A DNA stretch of 64,000 nucleotides from an uncultured Lachnospiraceae bacterium (GCA_910587635.1 CAJUNB010000024.1:72351-136350); one strand, 5' to 3'; shown: positions 9,060-17,941, numbered from the stretch's first letter. Translations and numbers: made by a program. The notes: generated by a model not told the origin, from the sequence alone.

Positions 9060-10170
9060 AAGTAAGATGAAATCTGGCGGGTTATTTCGTAAGACAGCCA
9101 TGACGCAGGAAGCGCTGAATCAGAGGTTTTCCGTCCTGAGAACGACACTGGCTATCGGTGTGGGTATCCTGCTCTCTGTCATTATTATTGCATTTGTCAG
9201 TGACGATCCCTTGCTTTCTATAAAATATCTGACGGTGGGACCGCTGATGAATCTCAACAATTTTTACAGTCTGGTGACAATGTGGATTCCTCTTGTGATT
9301 ACGGGACTCGCAGTGTGTATTATGTTTAATGCAAATCAGTTTAACCTGTTTGCGGAAGGTGCTTTTTTCTTTGGCGGCGTGGTGGGTACAGCAGTGGCAT
9401 TGTCTCTGAATCTGCCTCCTGTTATCCATCCCATCGTGTGTATTTTAGCAGCGGCGGTGGTCTGTGGATTGATCGGTGCGATTCCGGCTTTGATGAGGTA
9501 TAAGCTGGGGGCATCGGAGATGGTGGCGTCCCTGTTGCTGAACTATGCGTGCCTGCAGCTTGGTATGTTCATTATCAGCTATTTTTTCAGAGATTCCGAT
9601 GCGGGAAGTGTTGTATCGGCGAAGTTGCCGGACAGTGCAAAGCTGGGGGAACTTATCCGCAGAAGTAATATTCATGCAGGATTTTTTGTAGCTATTTTTC
9701 TGACAGTAGTGGTCTATTATTTTCTGTTCCACACCCGTTGGGGATTTGAGATCAGGCTGACAGGGCAGAACGGGAATTTTGCCAAATATGTAGGCGTAAA
9801 TACTGGATTTGTCATTGTTTTTTCACAGATATTGGGTGGCGCTCTGGCAGGTGGCGCAGGTGCTATGGAGGTGCTGGGTACATATAACAGATTTTCCTGG
9901 ACTGCTCTTACCAACCATGGCTGGGATGGAGTGACCCTTACGATACTGGCAAACAAGAATCCGAAGTATATACCGCTGGCAGCGCTGTTTCTGGCGTATC
10001 TGCGCAAAGGTGCAGACCTGATGTCCATGAAGGCGGACATGCAGACAGATTTTGTGTCTGTAATTCAGGCAGTGATTCTTGTATTCTTACTGGCAGAACA
10101 GTTCCTTGCCGGATACAGGCAGAAAAAAACTTACGAGCTCAGTAAGAGATTAGAAGAAGCCAAAGCATAA
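9040..10170 (+). CDS. Nucleoside-type ABC importer permease (NupP-like)
   Basis: An integral membrane subunit of 376 aa with many hydrophobic helices, belonging to the branched-chain/ribose/nucleoside permease family. The GAIPALMRYKLGASEMVASL region followed by LLLNYA is typical of the NupP/RnsC group. A charged N-terminal cytoplasmic stretch of about 35 residues precedes the first membrane segment. The ATG lies inside the end of the ATPase gene, after AGAAAGGAAA. It pairs with the next permease to form a heterodimeric channel. Confidence 0.93.
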   Translation: MSAEKNKSKMKSGGLFRKTAMTQEALNQRFSVLRTTLAIGVGILLSVIIIAFVSDDPLLSIKYLTVGPLMNLNNFYSLVTMWIPLVITGLAVCIMFNANQFNLFAEGAFFFGGVVGTAVALSLNLPPVIHPIVCILAAAVVCGLIGAIPALMRYKLGASEMVASLLLNYACLQLGMFIISYFFRDSDAGSVVSAKLPDSAKLGELIRRSNIHAGFFVAIFLTVVVYYFLFHTRWGFEIRLTGQNGNFAKYVGVNTGFVIVFSQILGGALAGGAGAMEVLGTYNRFSWTALTNHGWDGVTLTILANKNPKYIPLAALFLAYLRKGADLMSMKADMQTDFVSVIQAVILVFLLAEQFLAGYRQKKTYELSKRLEEAKA

Positions 10171-10186
10171 AAGGGAGGGTGTAAAG

Positions 10187-11110
10187 TTGGATAATATATT
10201 GGATTTAATATTTAGTGTTTCCTTTGTTTTCTCGGTATTGCGGCTGACGACTCCCATTTTATTTGCGGCTTTGAGTTCTGTCATATCAGAACGGGCAGGG
10301 ATCGGAAATATTACGATGGAAGGGACAATGCTGATTTCGGCTTTTACAGGAGTGGTGGTCTCAGCCTGGACAGGAAGTGCCTGGATTGGATTTCTGGCGG
10401 CAGTGGTGATCGGCGGACTGACAGGCTGGCTTTTGTCCTATATCATTTTTAAACTTGTGGTAAATGACATATTAGCAGGAACTGCTGTCAATCTGATCGG
10501 CAGTGGCGGGACGGTTTTCTTTCTGTTTGCCCTCACCGGTGTGAGAGGAATTTCCACTTCTCTGAGCAGCAAGGTGATGCCGTCAGTGGATATTCCGGTG
10601 ATCAAAGATATCCCGATTTTGGGAGAAATGATATCGGGACACAATCTGCTCACGTATCTGTCTTTTGTAGCCGTATTTATCATCTGGTATCTGCTCTTTA
10701 AGACAAGTACGGGTCTGAGAATCCGGGCGGTGGGTGAGAATCCGGGCGCAGCAGAGTCAGTGGGAATTAACGTATATAAAACAAAGACAATCGCTCTTGT
10801 TATTGCAGGAGTCCTGTCGGGAATCGGTGGCGCCTATATGTCCATGGGATATGTTTCCTGGTTTGTCAAAGATATAACGGCAGGCAGAGGCTGGATCGGT
10901 ATTGCGGCGGCAGCTATGAGCGGACAGCATCCGGTGCTGGCAATGGTGGCATCTATACTTTTCGGTATTGCGGATGCAGTGGCAAATACACTGCAGACGA
11001 TCAATCTGCCGTCCCAGCTTGTATTGATGATACCGTATGTAGTGACACTTTTGGCAATGAGTCTGTATGCTTATATTGATTTGAAGCGGAAAAAAAGGAG
11101 CAGTTTTTAA
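10187..11110 (+). CDS. Nucleoside-type ABC importer permease (NupQ-like)
   Basis: Second membrane subunit of the BMP-type importer, 307 aa, almost wholly hydrophobic. It has the motif SERAGIGNITMEGTMLISAF, characteristic of NupQ/RnsD permeases, and ends in a short basic tail (KRKKRSSF). The start is a TTG, supported by AAGGGAGGG (10171-10179) 7 bases before it; no better ATG is nearby. The stop codon abuts the ATG of the GH3 gene, so the importer and glycosidase are translationally linked. Confidence 0.93.
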   Translation: MDNILDLIFSVSFVFSVLRLTTPILFAALSSVISERAGIGNITMEGTMLISAFTGVVVSAWTGSAWIGFLAAVVIGGLTGWLLSYIIFKLVVNDILAGTAVNLIGSGGTVFFLFALTGVRGISTSLSSKVMPSVDIPVIKDIPILGEMISGHNLLTYLSFVAVFIIWYLLFKTSTGLRIRAVGENPGAAESVGINVYKTKTIALVIAGVLSGIGGAYMSMGYVSWFVKDITAGRGWIGIAAAAMSGQHPVLAMVASILFGIADAVANTLQTINLPSQLVLMIPYVVTLLAMSLYAYIDLKRKKRSSF

Positions 11111-13807
11111 ATGAATAGATTTGACAATAAAAGGGTGCTGGAAATGATAGAAAAGATGGACATAGAGGAAAAACTTCTCTGTGTCCACGGACAGCTCTGG
11201 GACCCCTATCGTGCCAATCAGGCGGGGTTTGTAAGAGGAAATAAGCGGCTTGGTATTCCTGATTTTTTCATTGCGGATGGAGAGAGCGGCGTAAATATCA
11301 GCTTCCGAACAACGGCGTTTCCTTCGAAAGTGTGTCTGGCCGCTACCTTTGACAGAGAGGCGGCGTTTCAGTATGGACAGGCGCTGGGAAGGGAGGCAAA
11401 GGCAGCAGGCATTCATCTTCTGCTGACGCCCCGGGTCAATATTGCCAGGGATCCGGTGTCTGTGAAGGGCGTGAGCAACGGAGGCAATTATCAGACATAC
11501 GGGGAAGACCCGATCCTGAACGGCGAAATGGGAGCGCAGGAGGCTCTGGGTATCCAGGATAAGCATCAGGCCCTTGCCAATTTAAAGCAGATGTACGGTT
11601 CCAGCAATGGGACGGCTCAGGGCGCCGGAAATTGTCTGATAGACGAACAGACAAAAAATGAACTCTATATACGGCCCTATGAGATCGCACTGAAGGCGGG
11701 CGTTGCCAGCGCCATGACAAATTATAATCAGGTAAATGGAAAGTGGACTTACGAGGATGCCTGGTTGGTGGAGGAATGCGCCCGGAAGAAATGGGGATTC
11801 CAGGGATTTGTATTTGATGACTGGTATTGCCTCTATGATCCCAATGCCATCAGACATGGCGTGACACTGGAGATGCCGGGAGATGATTATTACGATGAAG
11901 GAAGCGAAAATTCCTGTTATGGGAAAAGGCTGTTGGAAGCGATACAGGATGAAAGTCAGCCGGTGACAGAGGCAGATCTGGACCGGGCGGTCTACTACTA
12001 TCTGGATACGCTGGACCGGTTTGGTATGCTGGATGAAGCGCAGAGAATCCCGGGCAATATCGATGAAGAGACAAAGAAACACAGCATTGGAGTGTGCCGG
12101 GAAGTGGCAGGAAAAGGCGCAGTGTTGTTAAAAAATGAAGAAGAAATTCTGCCCATCTCCTTTACCGGAAAAAAAGTGGCTGTCATCGGGCCGGGGGGCG
12201 CAAAGCAGGTCATGGCTACTTTTAAGGAGTCTCCCTATGGTTTCCCGGACAGAAAAGACAGTGTCTATCATATTTTAAAAGAAAAATATGGAGATTCTGT
12301 CTCGTATGCACCAGGTATTGATCTGGACGGTGAGGTGGTCCCGGAGGAATGCCTGCGGCCGGAACGGGACGGAGAAGAAAGAGGCTTAAAGCGTTATGTG
12401 GGAAGATTTACTTATGAGACACTGAGCAACGGCGACCTGGAGAGCTTTCCGATCAGCGAGACGTATGAACTGGACAGAGCGGTAAATCACCAGGGAGAGG
12501 CGGCTCTGCCGGCTCTGGCGAGAGAGCAGCGGAGGGGATTTTTTAAAGAGACGCCAAAGGAATACTATATGTGGCATGGATGGCTGTGCCCGAAGGAAAC
12601 TGGTATTTATCGGCTCAGTCTGCAAAGTAAGTTCCCGGATGTGGATGCTTTTGAAAAAAATAAAGTGGAGAACGGCGATCTGTCCATCGCCACATCGGGC
12701 AATCTGTATATCAGAAGGACGTCCGATACGGCTTCTATGGAACGTATCGGTATCGGAACGAGGATTTCCGCCAATGGTATCGCGGACCCGTTTTCGGAAG
12801 TGGTAACCTGTAAGGACGGATGGAACAATGCGGGGGGCTATGTCCATCTGGAGGCTGGAGAGCAGTATGAAATCTACTTTAACCACACCTGTGTCTATCT
12901 GGAGCCTTTGGAAGTGCGTCTGGCGTGGACAACGCCGTCTATGGCGAGACGGGCTTTGCAAGAGGCCCAGGAGAAGGCAAAAGCGGCGGATATCGCTCTC
13001 ATATTTGCCTATCATCAGAGCGTCAATGAGACGATGCGGCTGGAAACAGGTCAGGACGAGCTGATTGAAAAAGTGGCAAAGAGCAGTCAAAATACCGTAG
13101 TCGTATTGAACACGGGCGACCCGGTGGAAATGCCATGGAGGGATGCTGTAAAGGGTATTCTGGAACTGTGGTTTTCCGGTCAGGAAGGAGCCCTTGCGGC
13201 CTATGATGTGCTGTCAGGCGCGGTGAATCCGGCGGGAAGGCTTCCGGTTACTTTCCCGGAGAAACTGGAGGATCTGGCGGCAAGAGACAAAGAACATCCA
13301 GAGCGCTATGCACCGGCCGGGCGAATCAGTGAAAAAGATGCAGTTCATCCCAATACGGCGAATTTCACAGAAGGACTGCTAAACGGTTATCGCTGGTTTG
13401 ACGAGACCGGTAAGAAGCCTCTGTATCCGTTCGGTTTTGGCTTAAGTTATACGGAGTTTGCCTATTCGGATATGGAAGTGCAGAGTCGGGAGAATGGATG
13501 GCAGGTGAGCTGCGCAGTTCAGAATATCGGGCAAAGAGACGGAGAAGAAGTGGTACAGGTATATCTGGGCAGGCCGGAAAATGTCCCGGAGGGAGTATTG
13601 ACGGCGCCGAAAGTATTGATAGACTTTAAAAGAATATCTGTAAAATCGGGCGAAACAAAAAAAGTTACGTTTATGATTGAGGAATACTATACCAGGTATT
13701 TCGACGTGAAGAGCAGAGAGTATCGATCATTTACAGGCAGCAGAGAAATTATGATAGGTGCCTCTTGCACGGATATCCGTTTGAGAGATCTGGTGAAAGG
13801 AGCTTGA
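11111..13807 (+). CDS. Glycoside hydrolase family 3 with PA14 insertion (beta-glycosidase type)
   Basis: This 898-residue protein has no signal peptide, so it should act on imported substrate in the cytoplasm. The GH3 N-terminal barrel carries the nucleophile motif in the form GFVFDDWY (Asp237; the usual residue before it is Ser, here Asp). A second GH3 domain follows and is interrupted by a PA14-like insert (about 430-600, YMWHGWLCPKETGIYRLSL). The second domain resumes with GQEGALAAYDVLSG and NPAGRLPVTFP. The C-terminal fibronectin-like domain begins after FGFGLSYTEF. The ATG directly follows the permease stop. GH3 enzymes of this build usually cleave beta-glucosides, but the operon points to a ribose- or nucleoside-related glycoside. 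Fold and class are secure; substrate is open. Confidence 0.93.
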   Translation: MNRFDNKRVLEMIEKMDIEEKLLCVHGQLWDPYRANQAGFVRGNKRLGIPDFFIADGESGVNISFRTTAFPSKVCLAATFDREAAFQYGQALGREAKAAGIHLLLTPRVNIARDPVSVKGVSNGGNYQTYGEDPILNGEMGAQEALGIQDKHQALANLKQMYGSSNGTAQGAGNCLIDEQTKNELYIRPYEIALKAGVASAMTNYNQVNGKWTYEDAWLVEECARKKWGFQGFVFDDWYCLYDPNAIRHGVTLEMPGDDYYDEGSENSCYGKRLLEAIQDESQPVTEADLDRAVYYYLDTLDRFGMLDEAQRIPGNIDEETKKHSIGVCREVAGKGAVLLKNEEEILPISFTGKKVAVIGPGGAKQVMATFKESPYGFPDRKDSVYHILKEKYGDSVSYAPGIDLDGEVVPEECLRPERDGEERGLKRYVGRFTYETLSNGDLESFPISETYELDRAVNHQGEAALPALAREQRRGFFKETPKEYYMWHGWLCPKETGIYRLSLQSKFPDVDAFEKNKVENGDLSIATSGNLYIRRTSDTASMERIGIGTRISANGIADPFSEVVTCKDGWNNAGGYVHLEAGEQYEIYFNHTCVYLEPLEVRLAWTTPSMARRALQEAQEKAKAADIALIFAYHQSVNETMRLETGQDELIEKVAKSSQNTVVVLNTGDPVEMPWRDAVKGILELWFSGQEGALAAYDVLSGAVNPAGRLPVTFPEKLEDLAARDKEHPERYAPAGRISEKDAVHPNTANFTEGLLNGYRWFDETGKKPLYPFGFGLSYTEFAYSDMEVQSRENGWQVSCAVQNIGQRDGEEVVQVYLGRPENVPEGVLTAPKVLIDFKRISVKSGETKKVTFMIEEYYTRYFDVKSREYRSFTGSREIMIGASCTDIRLRDLVKGA

Positions 13808-13811
13808 AAAA

Positions 13812-14210
13812 ATGAAAAAAGCAGGAATGATTCATGGGGAACTGATGAAAAGAATTGCTCTTTTGGGGCATAAAGATCTGTTTATGATAGGAGATGCCGG
13901 TATGCCCATTCCCCAGGGGGTAGAGGTGATCGATCTGGCTCTTTGTAAAGGTGTTCCCACATTTACACAGGTATTGGATGCTGTGCTGGAAGAGAGTGTT
14001 GTAGAGTATTATTATGTGGCGGAGGAAATCGTAACTGCCAATCCTGGTATCTATCAGTACATACAGGAAAAACTGCCGGATGTAGCGCATGAAAAAATGC
14101 CTCACGATAACTTAAAAGAGTTTTCGGGGAAGTGTAAATTTGCTATTCGTACGGGAGAGTATTCTCCGTATCCCAATGTGATTTTGAGAGCGGGGGTAGC
14201 GTTTTCGTAG
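13812..14210 (+). CDS. rbsD: D-ribose pyranase (RbsD/FucU mutarotase family)
   Basis: RbsD interconverts pyranose and furanose forms of ribose so that ribokinase can use it. The 132 residues carry the family landmarks: the His in LLGHKD (about residue 20), GDAGMPIPQGVEVIDLAL, and the C-terminal RTGEYSPYPNVIL, which keeps the Tyr and Asn of the usual TPYAN active-site motif. It lies four bases after the GH3 gene and is the last gene of the operon, before a terminator. No ribokinase is encoded in the window. Its presence suggests that the GH3 enzyme or transport delivers free ribose or a related sugar. Confidence 0.93.
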   Translation: MKKAGMIHGELMKRIALLGHKDLFMIGDAGMPIPQGVEVIDLALCKGVPTFTQVLDAVLEESVVEYYYVAEEIVTANPGIYQYIQEKLPDVAHEKMPHDNLKEFSGKCKFAIRTGEYSPYPNVILRAGVAFS

Positions 14211-14262
14211 AAAAATAGAATTATGGCAGTGAAAAAGAATTAAAATCAAAGAATTTAAGTCA

Positions 14263-14300
14263 AAAGGCCCACCGGGAGAGCTCCGGTGGGCTTTCGTTTT
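14263..14300. terminator. Bidirectional terminator between rbsD and the epimerase gene
   Basis: A perfect 9-bp GC-rich stem GCCCACCGG (14267-14275) / CCGGTGGGC (14283-14291), flanked by A-rich sequence upstream and CTTTCGTTTT downstream. The two genes converge here. Confidence 0.88.
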
Positions 14301-15297
14301 ATCGTCTGAAGCTTTCCCGAAAGGCCAGCACTTTGGCGATGATATCGTCTTCCCAAGTAGAACTGGAAGAGTCGGGTATCGTCCCTCTCTCTTTCATACC
14401 CCGGAAGGACATTTCCAGACTGTCTTCCAGAGAGATTTCAGGACGCCAGTTCGGGACGTGTCGTTTCAGCTTTTGGTTGGAGACATAAGTGTGCTGTCCG
14501 AATATTTCATAGGCCAGTACAAAGCGGTCCGGGTCGATGGACATCATATGGGTGAGGGAGAGTGGAATCAGCTCTACCTGATGCCCCAGGACATCCATGG
14601 CAGCCTGATGGAACTGTCTCCAGGTAGTATAGCCGTCGGGGGCGATGTTGTAGATCTGTCCCAGGCAGGCAGCGTTATCCATGACGCTGACAAAAGCATT
14701 GGCAGTGTCTTTGGTGTGCATATATTGATGAAGAATATTGCCGTCTGCACAGATCAGGATGGGTTTATCTTTCAGAACTCTGTCAATCCAGGTATGTTCC
14801 GTGGCAAAACTGCGCAGGACGCCGCTCATGCCGCTGAAAGAAGTACAGGGTTTCATAATGGTGACTGGGAATCCGTCTTTTTTCCAGGCTTCCAGGTACG
14901 CTTCATCTGCTTTTTGCTTCTGGATACCGTAGTCTGTCCAGGGGGAATAGGGGTCAGATTCTTCCAGGGGATAGCGGGTAAAATCTTTTCCGTAGGTACA
15001 TACGGTGGAAGCCACGATAAGCTGTTTTACACCGGCAAAGGCTTCCAGACCGGCCTTTGCGTGCTGCGGCGTAAAGGAAGTCATTTCAAAGACGATATCG
15101 GGCCGAAGCTGTTTCATCACTTCTATAAATTGCTTTGTATCGGAGCGATCTCCACGAATATATCGAACAGAGGACGGATGAATGGATACGGGCTGCCGTC
15201 CATAACCAATGATTTCGTGTCCCTGTGTCTGACGAAGAAGTTCTCTTACAATATGGGCTCCGATGTTTCCGTTGCTTCCCGTGACAAGTATTTTCAT
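14299..15297 (-). CDS. NAD(P)-dependent epimerase/dehydratase (extended SDR)
   Basis: The Rossmann motif GSNGNIG is at residues 7-13 and the catalytic YxxxK is in YGIQKQK (about 143-147). Length is 332 aa, as in UDP-sugar epimerases and related reductases. The AGGAGGAAGG site precedes the ATG. It is transcribed divergently from the second LacI gene, from a TTGACA-17-TACAAT promoter with a TTATCGATAA operator just inside the transcript. It is therefore probably co-controlled with the GH65 operon. Substrate is unknown; in this setting it may act on a sugar freed from the imported glycoside. Confidence 0.88.
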   Translation of the reverse strand: MKILVTGSNGNIGAHIVRELLRQTQGHEIIGYGRQPVSIHPSSVRYIRGDRSDTKQFIEVMKQLRPDIVFEMTSFTPQHAKAGLEAFAGVKQLIVASTVCTYGKDFTRYPLEESDPYSPWTDYGIQKQKADEAYLEAWKKDGFPVTIMKPCTSFSGMSGVLRSFATEHTWIDRVLKDKPILICADGNILHQYMHTKDTANAFVSVMDNAACLGQIYNIAPDGYTTWRQFHQAAMDVLGHQVELIPLSLTHMMSIDPDRFVLAYEIFGQHTYVSNQKLKRHVPNWRPEISLEDSLEMSFRGMKERGTIPDSSSSTWEDDIIAKVLAFRESFRR

Positions 15298-15310
15298 GGC
15301 CTTCCTCCTG

Positions 15311-15322
15311 ATTATCGATAAT
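15311..15322. promoter_or_regulatory. LacI-type operator ATTATCGATAAT before the epimerase gene
   Basis: A perfect 12-bp palindrome with central CG, about 15-25 bases inside the epimerase transcript. The same TATCGATA core recurs at 15410 and 16672, upstream of the regulator gene and the GH65 operon. Confidence 0.7.
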
Positions 15323-15342
15323 TATTGATAAGAACTATAATA

Positions 15343-15371
15343 ATTGTAGTAAAATAAATCGTAAATGTCAA
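15343..15371 (-). promoter_or_regulatory. Promoter of the epimerase gene
   Basis: On the minus strand, consensus TTGACA (15366-15371) is followed after exactly 17 bases by TACAAT (15343-15348). Confidence 0.75.
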
Positions 15372-15379
15372 GAATGTGC

Positions 15380-15417
15380 TTGATGTTTCATCGGAAAAAT
15401 TGTAAGATATATCGATA
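15380..15417 (+). promoter_or_regulatory. Promoter and operator of the second LacI gene
   Basis: TTGATG (15380-15385), 17 bases, TAAGAT (15403-15408), then TATCGATA (15410-15417) at the predicted transcription start. An operator here implies autoregulation. Confidence 0.65.
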
Positions 15418-15446
15418 AGAAATATGTTGGGGGAAGGATTTTCTAT

Positions 15447-16433
15447 ATGGCAAAGATAAAAGATATAGCAAAGAAAATGAATTTGAGTGTCAGTACAGTA
15501 TACAAGGCGTTCAATGGCGCCGCAGATATCAATGAAGAAACGAGGAAAAATATCTATAAGACGGCTCAGGAAATGGGATATATACCGGTCGGCAGCCATC
15601 TAAAAGCAGAAATGAAGCGGGTCTGCGTTTTCCTCAGCCATATGGAACGCCCTCATGTGACGATGTTTTCTTATGAAATTGTATTGGCGTTTCGACGGGA
15701 AGCCATGAAATATGGGTATGAAGTCGTGATCAAAGAGCTGGAAGATGAAAAGTCACTGCATTTGAATCAGATTGTCCGTGATAATAAATTTGACGGATGT
15801 ATGGTTGTTGGCATTAACACGGAAAATTTTTATTATAAACAGCTGGAAACAGTGGATTTTCCCTGTGTCCTGATCGATAATTATGTGGACAATCCCTGTA
15901 TCAGCTGTCTTTCCGCGGACAATTTTCTCGGAATGATGCTGATTGCAGACCTTCTTCTGAAAGCGGGACATGAAAAAATAGGATTTATTAACGGGGAATA
16001 TGACAGTATAACGAGCAAGGAGAGATTAGCCAGCTTTGTAGGAGAGCTGACAAGACAAAATCATCATTTCGATCCGAGCCTTGTGTTTAACGGTGATTTC
16101 AGCGAGCAGTCAGGAGCGGAGGGGGCGGAAGAGCTGCTGAAAAAAGGAGTGAGCGCTATTTGCTGTGCCAGCGATTCCATGGCTGTGGGAGCGATACGCA
16201 GACTCGGCAGCCTGGGCGTGCGTGTGCCGGAGGATGTGAGTATTACAGGATTTGACGATATCCAGCTTGCGGACTATATTGTGCCGCGGCTGACGACTGT
16301 CCACATCGATACGAACGGAATGGGCGCCAGAGCGTTTGATTGTTTGTTGGATATTATGGAGGGAGGCACGGGTATCAAAATTTTGGAAAAGCCCAGACTG
16401 ATGGAAAGGGATTCCGTTGCATCGTTGATGTAG
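15447..16433 (+). CDS. LacI-family transcriptional regulator of carbohydrate locus 2
   Basis: A LacI helix-turn-helix (KIKDIAKKMNLSVSTVYKAF, residues 3-22) and a sugar-binding sensor domain make up 328 aa. The segment GFDDIQLADYIVPRLTTVHI is typical of the C-terminal lobe. GGGGAAGGA precedes the ATG. It lies between the divergent epimerase gene and the downstream GH65 operon, and TATCGATA palindromes occur at the promoters of all three units. This makes it the likely local repressor, relieved by the imported glycoside or a phosphate ester derived from it. A terminator separates it from the GH65 operon. Confidence 0.93.
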   Translation: MAKIKDIAKKMNLSVSTVYKAFNGAADINEETRKNIYKTAQEMGYIPVGSHLKAEMKRVCVFLSHMERPHVTMFSYEIVLAFRREAMKYGYEVVIKELEDEKSLHLNQIVRDNKFDGCMVVGINTENFYYKQLETVDFPCVLIDNYVDNPCISCLSADNFLGMMLIADLLLKAGHEKIGFINGEYDSITSKERLASFVGELTRQNHHFDPSLVFNGDFSEQSGAEGAEELLKKGVSAICCASDSMAVGAIRRLGSLGVRVPEDVSITGFDDIQLADYIVPRLTTVHIDTNGMGARAFDCLLDIMEGGTGIKILEKPRLMERDSVASLM

Positions 16434-16500
16434 TAGTTTGCTCGTTTGGCGGAGAGAGCGGTGAAAACAGAACGGAAATAAAATAGACGTAGATAAAAAT

Positions 16501-16542
16501 AGCCCATAAGGCAGATAATTCTGCTTTGCGGGCTGTTTTTTT
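16501..16542 (+). terminator. Terminator after the second LacI gene
   Basis: An imperfect stem AGCCCATAAGGCAG / CTGCTTTGCGGGCT is followed by GTTTTTTTAC. Confidence 0.8.
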
Positions 16543-16597
16543 ACGCACGGGGACGCATAGAGGAATGTGCTTTTTGTGCAGTGAGCGCTCCGCGCGG

Positions 16598-16629
16598 CGA
16601 TTGGGGAAAAATAAATCTTCTCCCAATCG
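16598..16629. other. Hairpin in the lacI-pgmB intergenic region
   Basis: CGATTGGG (16598-16605) pairs exactly with CCCAATCG (16622-16629). The GCGCGGCGATTGG sequence around it resembles, weakly, the repeat found at 22529 and 53398. No role is assigned. Confidence 0.35.
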
Positions 16630-16671
16630 ATTCGTATAGGAAATTTCTCACAACTATCTATAAAAAAAAAA

Positions 16672-16713
16672 TATCGATAAAATATTGACAAATTATCGAA
16701 AAAGATATAAGAT
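16672..16713 (+). promoter_or_regulatory. Promoter and paired LacI operators of the GH65 operon
   Basis: TTGACA (16685-16690) and TAAGAT (16708-16713) are 17 bases apart. TATCGATAA (16672-16680) lies just upstream of the -35 box, and a second, weaker site (TTATCGAAAA, 16693-16702) falls in the spacer. Binding here would block polymerase directly. Confidence 0.7.
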
Positions 16714-16744
16714 AGGACTATGAAGAGTGGAAGAGGTGTACAAA

Positions 16745-17941
16745 ATGTACAAATGCGTCATTTTTGATCTGGACGGTGTTATCGTGGATACGGCAAAGCT
16801 TCACTACGCAGCCTGGGAAAATATTTTAAAGGAGCGTTGGGGAATACGGCACACATCAGAAGTGGATGAAAAGACAAAAGGGGTGGGCCGTTATGCATGT
16901 ATGGAGCTGATTCTGCGGGAATACCGGATAGACGCATCCCTGGAGGAAGCAAAGGCGGCGGCGGATGCAAAGAATGCGTATTATGTGGAGCTACTGAAAA
17001 ATGAGCTAAGCAAAAGTGATATATTGCCAGGTATCTCAGAAGCGCTGGAGTGGCTCAAATGCCGTGGCATTTTGACCGGTCTGGCCTCTTCCAGCCAAAA
17101 TGCAAAAATCATATTGAACAAATTACATCTGACATTTGATTATATAGCGAATCCGGCCAATATCAAAAAGGGCAAACCGGAACCGGATATTTATTTGGAT
17201 GTGGCGGCGAATCTGGGAGTGAAGCCGTCAGAATGTATTGGCATAGAAGATGCCATGTCGGGGGTTGCCTCTGTAAAACGGGCCGGGATGTTTTGTATTG
17301 GTGTGGGAGATGCCAAAAGGCTGCAGGAAGGCGACAAAGTAATCAAAAATACGGTGGATATACTGCCTTTACTCCAGGAAATAATGGGAGAATTGCAGGA
17401 TTGGACAGAGGGCTTTACGTGGATGTTTTCCTGCGCAGACGGCAGAAGTGTGGAAAGTAAGCCTATTCGCCGGTATTTGCAGGATATGACGGATATGTAT
17501 GAGGCTGCAGGCGAGGGGAACCCTCTGATTTATGAATATTATCCTTTAGAAGCGCCAGCAGATTCGGGAGATATCAGTTTTGGTACAACAATTTTGTATC
17601 CCGGTAATGTGAACGGCCAGTTATTTATGACAAAGGGGCATTTTCATTTGGATGTAAATACAGCGGAGGTCTATTTGGGGATAAAAGGACGCGGGTTGCT
17701 GCAGATCGAAAATGAAAAAGGAGATACGAAGCTGCTGACGATAGAGCCTGGAAGAGCGGCATACAGCCCCAAAGGATTCGCCCATCGGCTCATCAATACA
17801 GGGGAAGAGCCTCTGGTGACATTTTTTTCTTATCGGGCAGACGCGGGTCATGATTATAAGACGATTTATGAAAAAGGGTTCCGAGAGTTAGTGTATGGAG
17901 ACAAGGCAGGAACATACCGGGTAAAGAAAAATCCAAAATGA
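16745..17941 (+). CDS. Beta-phosphoglucomutase fused to cupin-type glucose-6-phosphate isomerase
   Basis: The N-terminal half (about 1-215) is a HAD-family beta-phosphoglucomutase. FDLDGVIVD places the nucleophile and acid/base at Asp8 and Asp10, as in Lactococcus PgmB, followed by ASSSQNA, KGKPEPDIY and GIEDAMSGV. The C-terminal half (about 225-398) is a cupin with KGHFH, AEVY and KGFAH. His299, His301, Glu308 and His347 reproduce the 2-7-39 spacing of the metal ligands known for Pyrococcus cupin PGI (His88, His90, Glu97, His136). One chain could thus turn beta-glucose-1-phosphate into fructose-6-phosphate. The frame opens at a GTG at 16727, but the ATG at 16745 follows GAAGAGGTG and gives the normal PgmB N terminus. 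First gene of the GH65 operon. Domain calls are firm; activity of both halves is inferred. Confidence 0.92.
   Translation: MYKCVIFDLDGVIVDTAKLHYAAWENILKERWGIRHTSEVDEKTKGVGRYACMELILREYRIDASLEEAKAAADAKNAYYVELLKNELSKSDILPGISEALEWLKCRGILTGLASSSQNAKIILNKLHLTFDYIANPANIKKGKPEPDIYLDVAANLGVKPSECIGIEDAMSGVASVKRAGMFCIGVGDAKRLQEGDKVIKNTVDILPLLQEIMGELQDWTEGFTWMFSCADGRSVESKPIRRYLQDMTDMYEAAGEGNPLIYEYYPLEAPADSGDISFGTTILYPGNVNGQLFMTKGHFHLDVNTAEVYLGIKGRGLLQIENEKGDTKLLTIEPGRAAYSPKGFAHRLINTGEEPLVTFFSYRADAGHDYKTIYEKGFRELVYGDKAGTYRVKKNPK

Noticed and set aside
16598..16629. Third copy of the GCACTGCGGCGG repeat
   Set aside because: Similarity to the two clear copies needs a gap and several mismatches; too weak to count.
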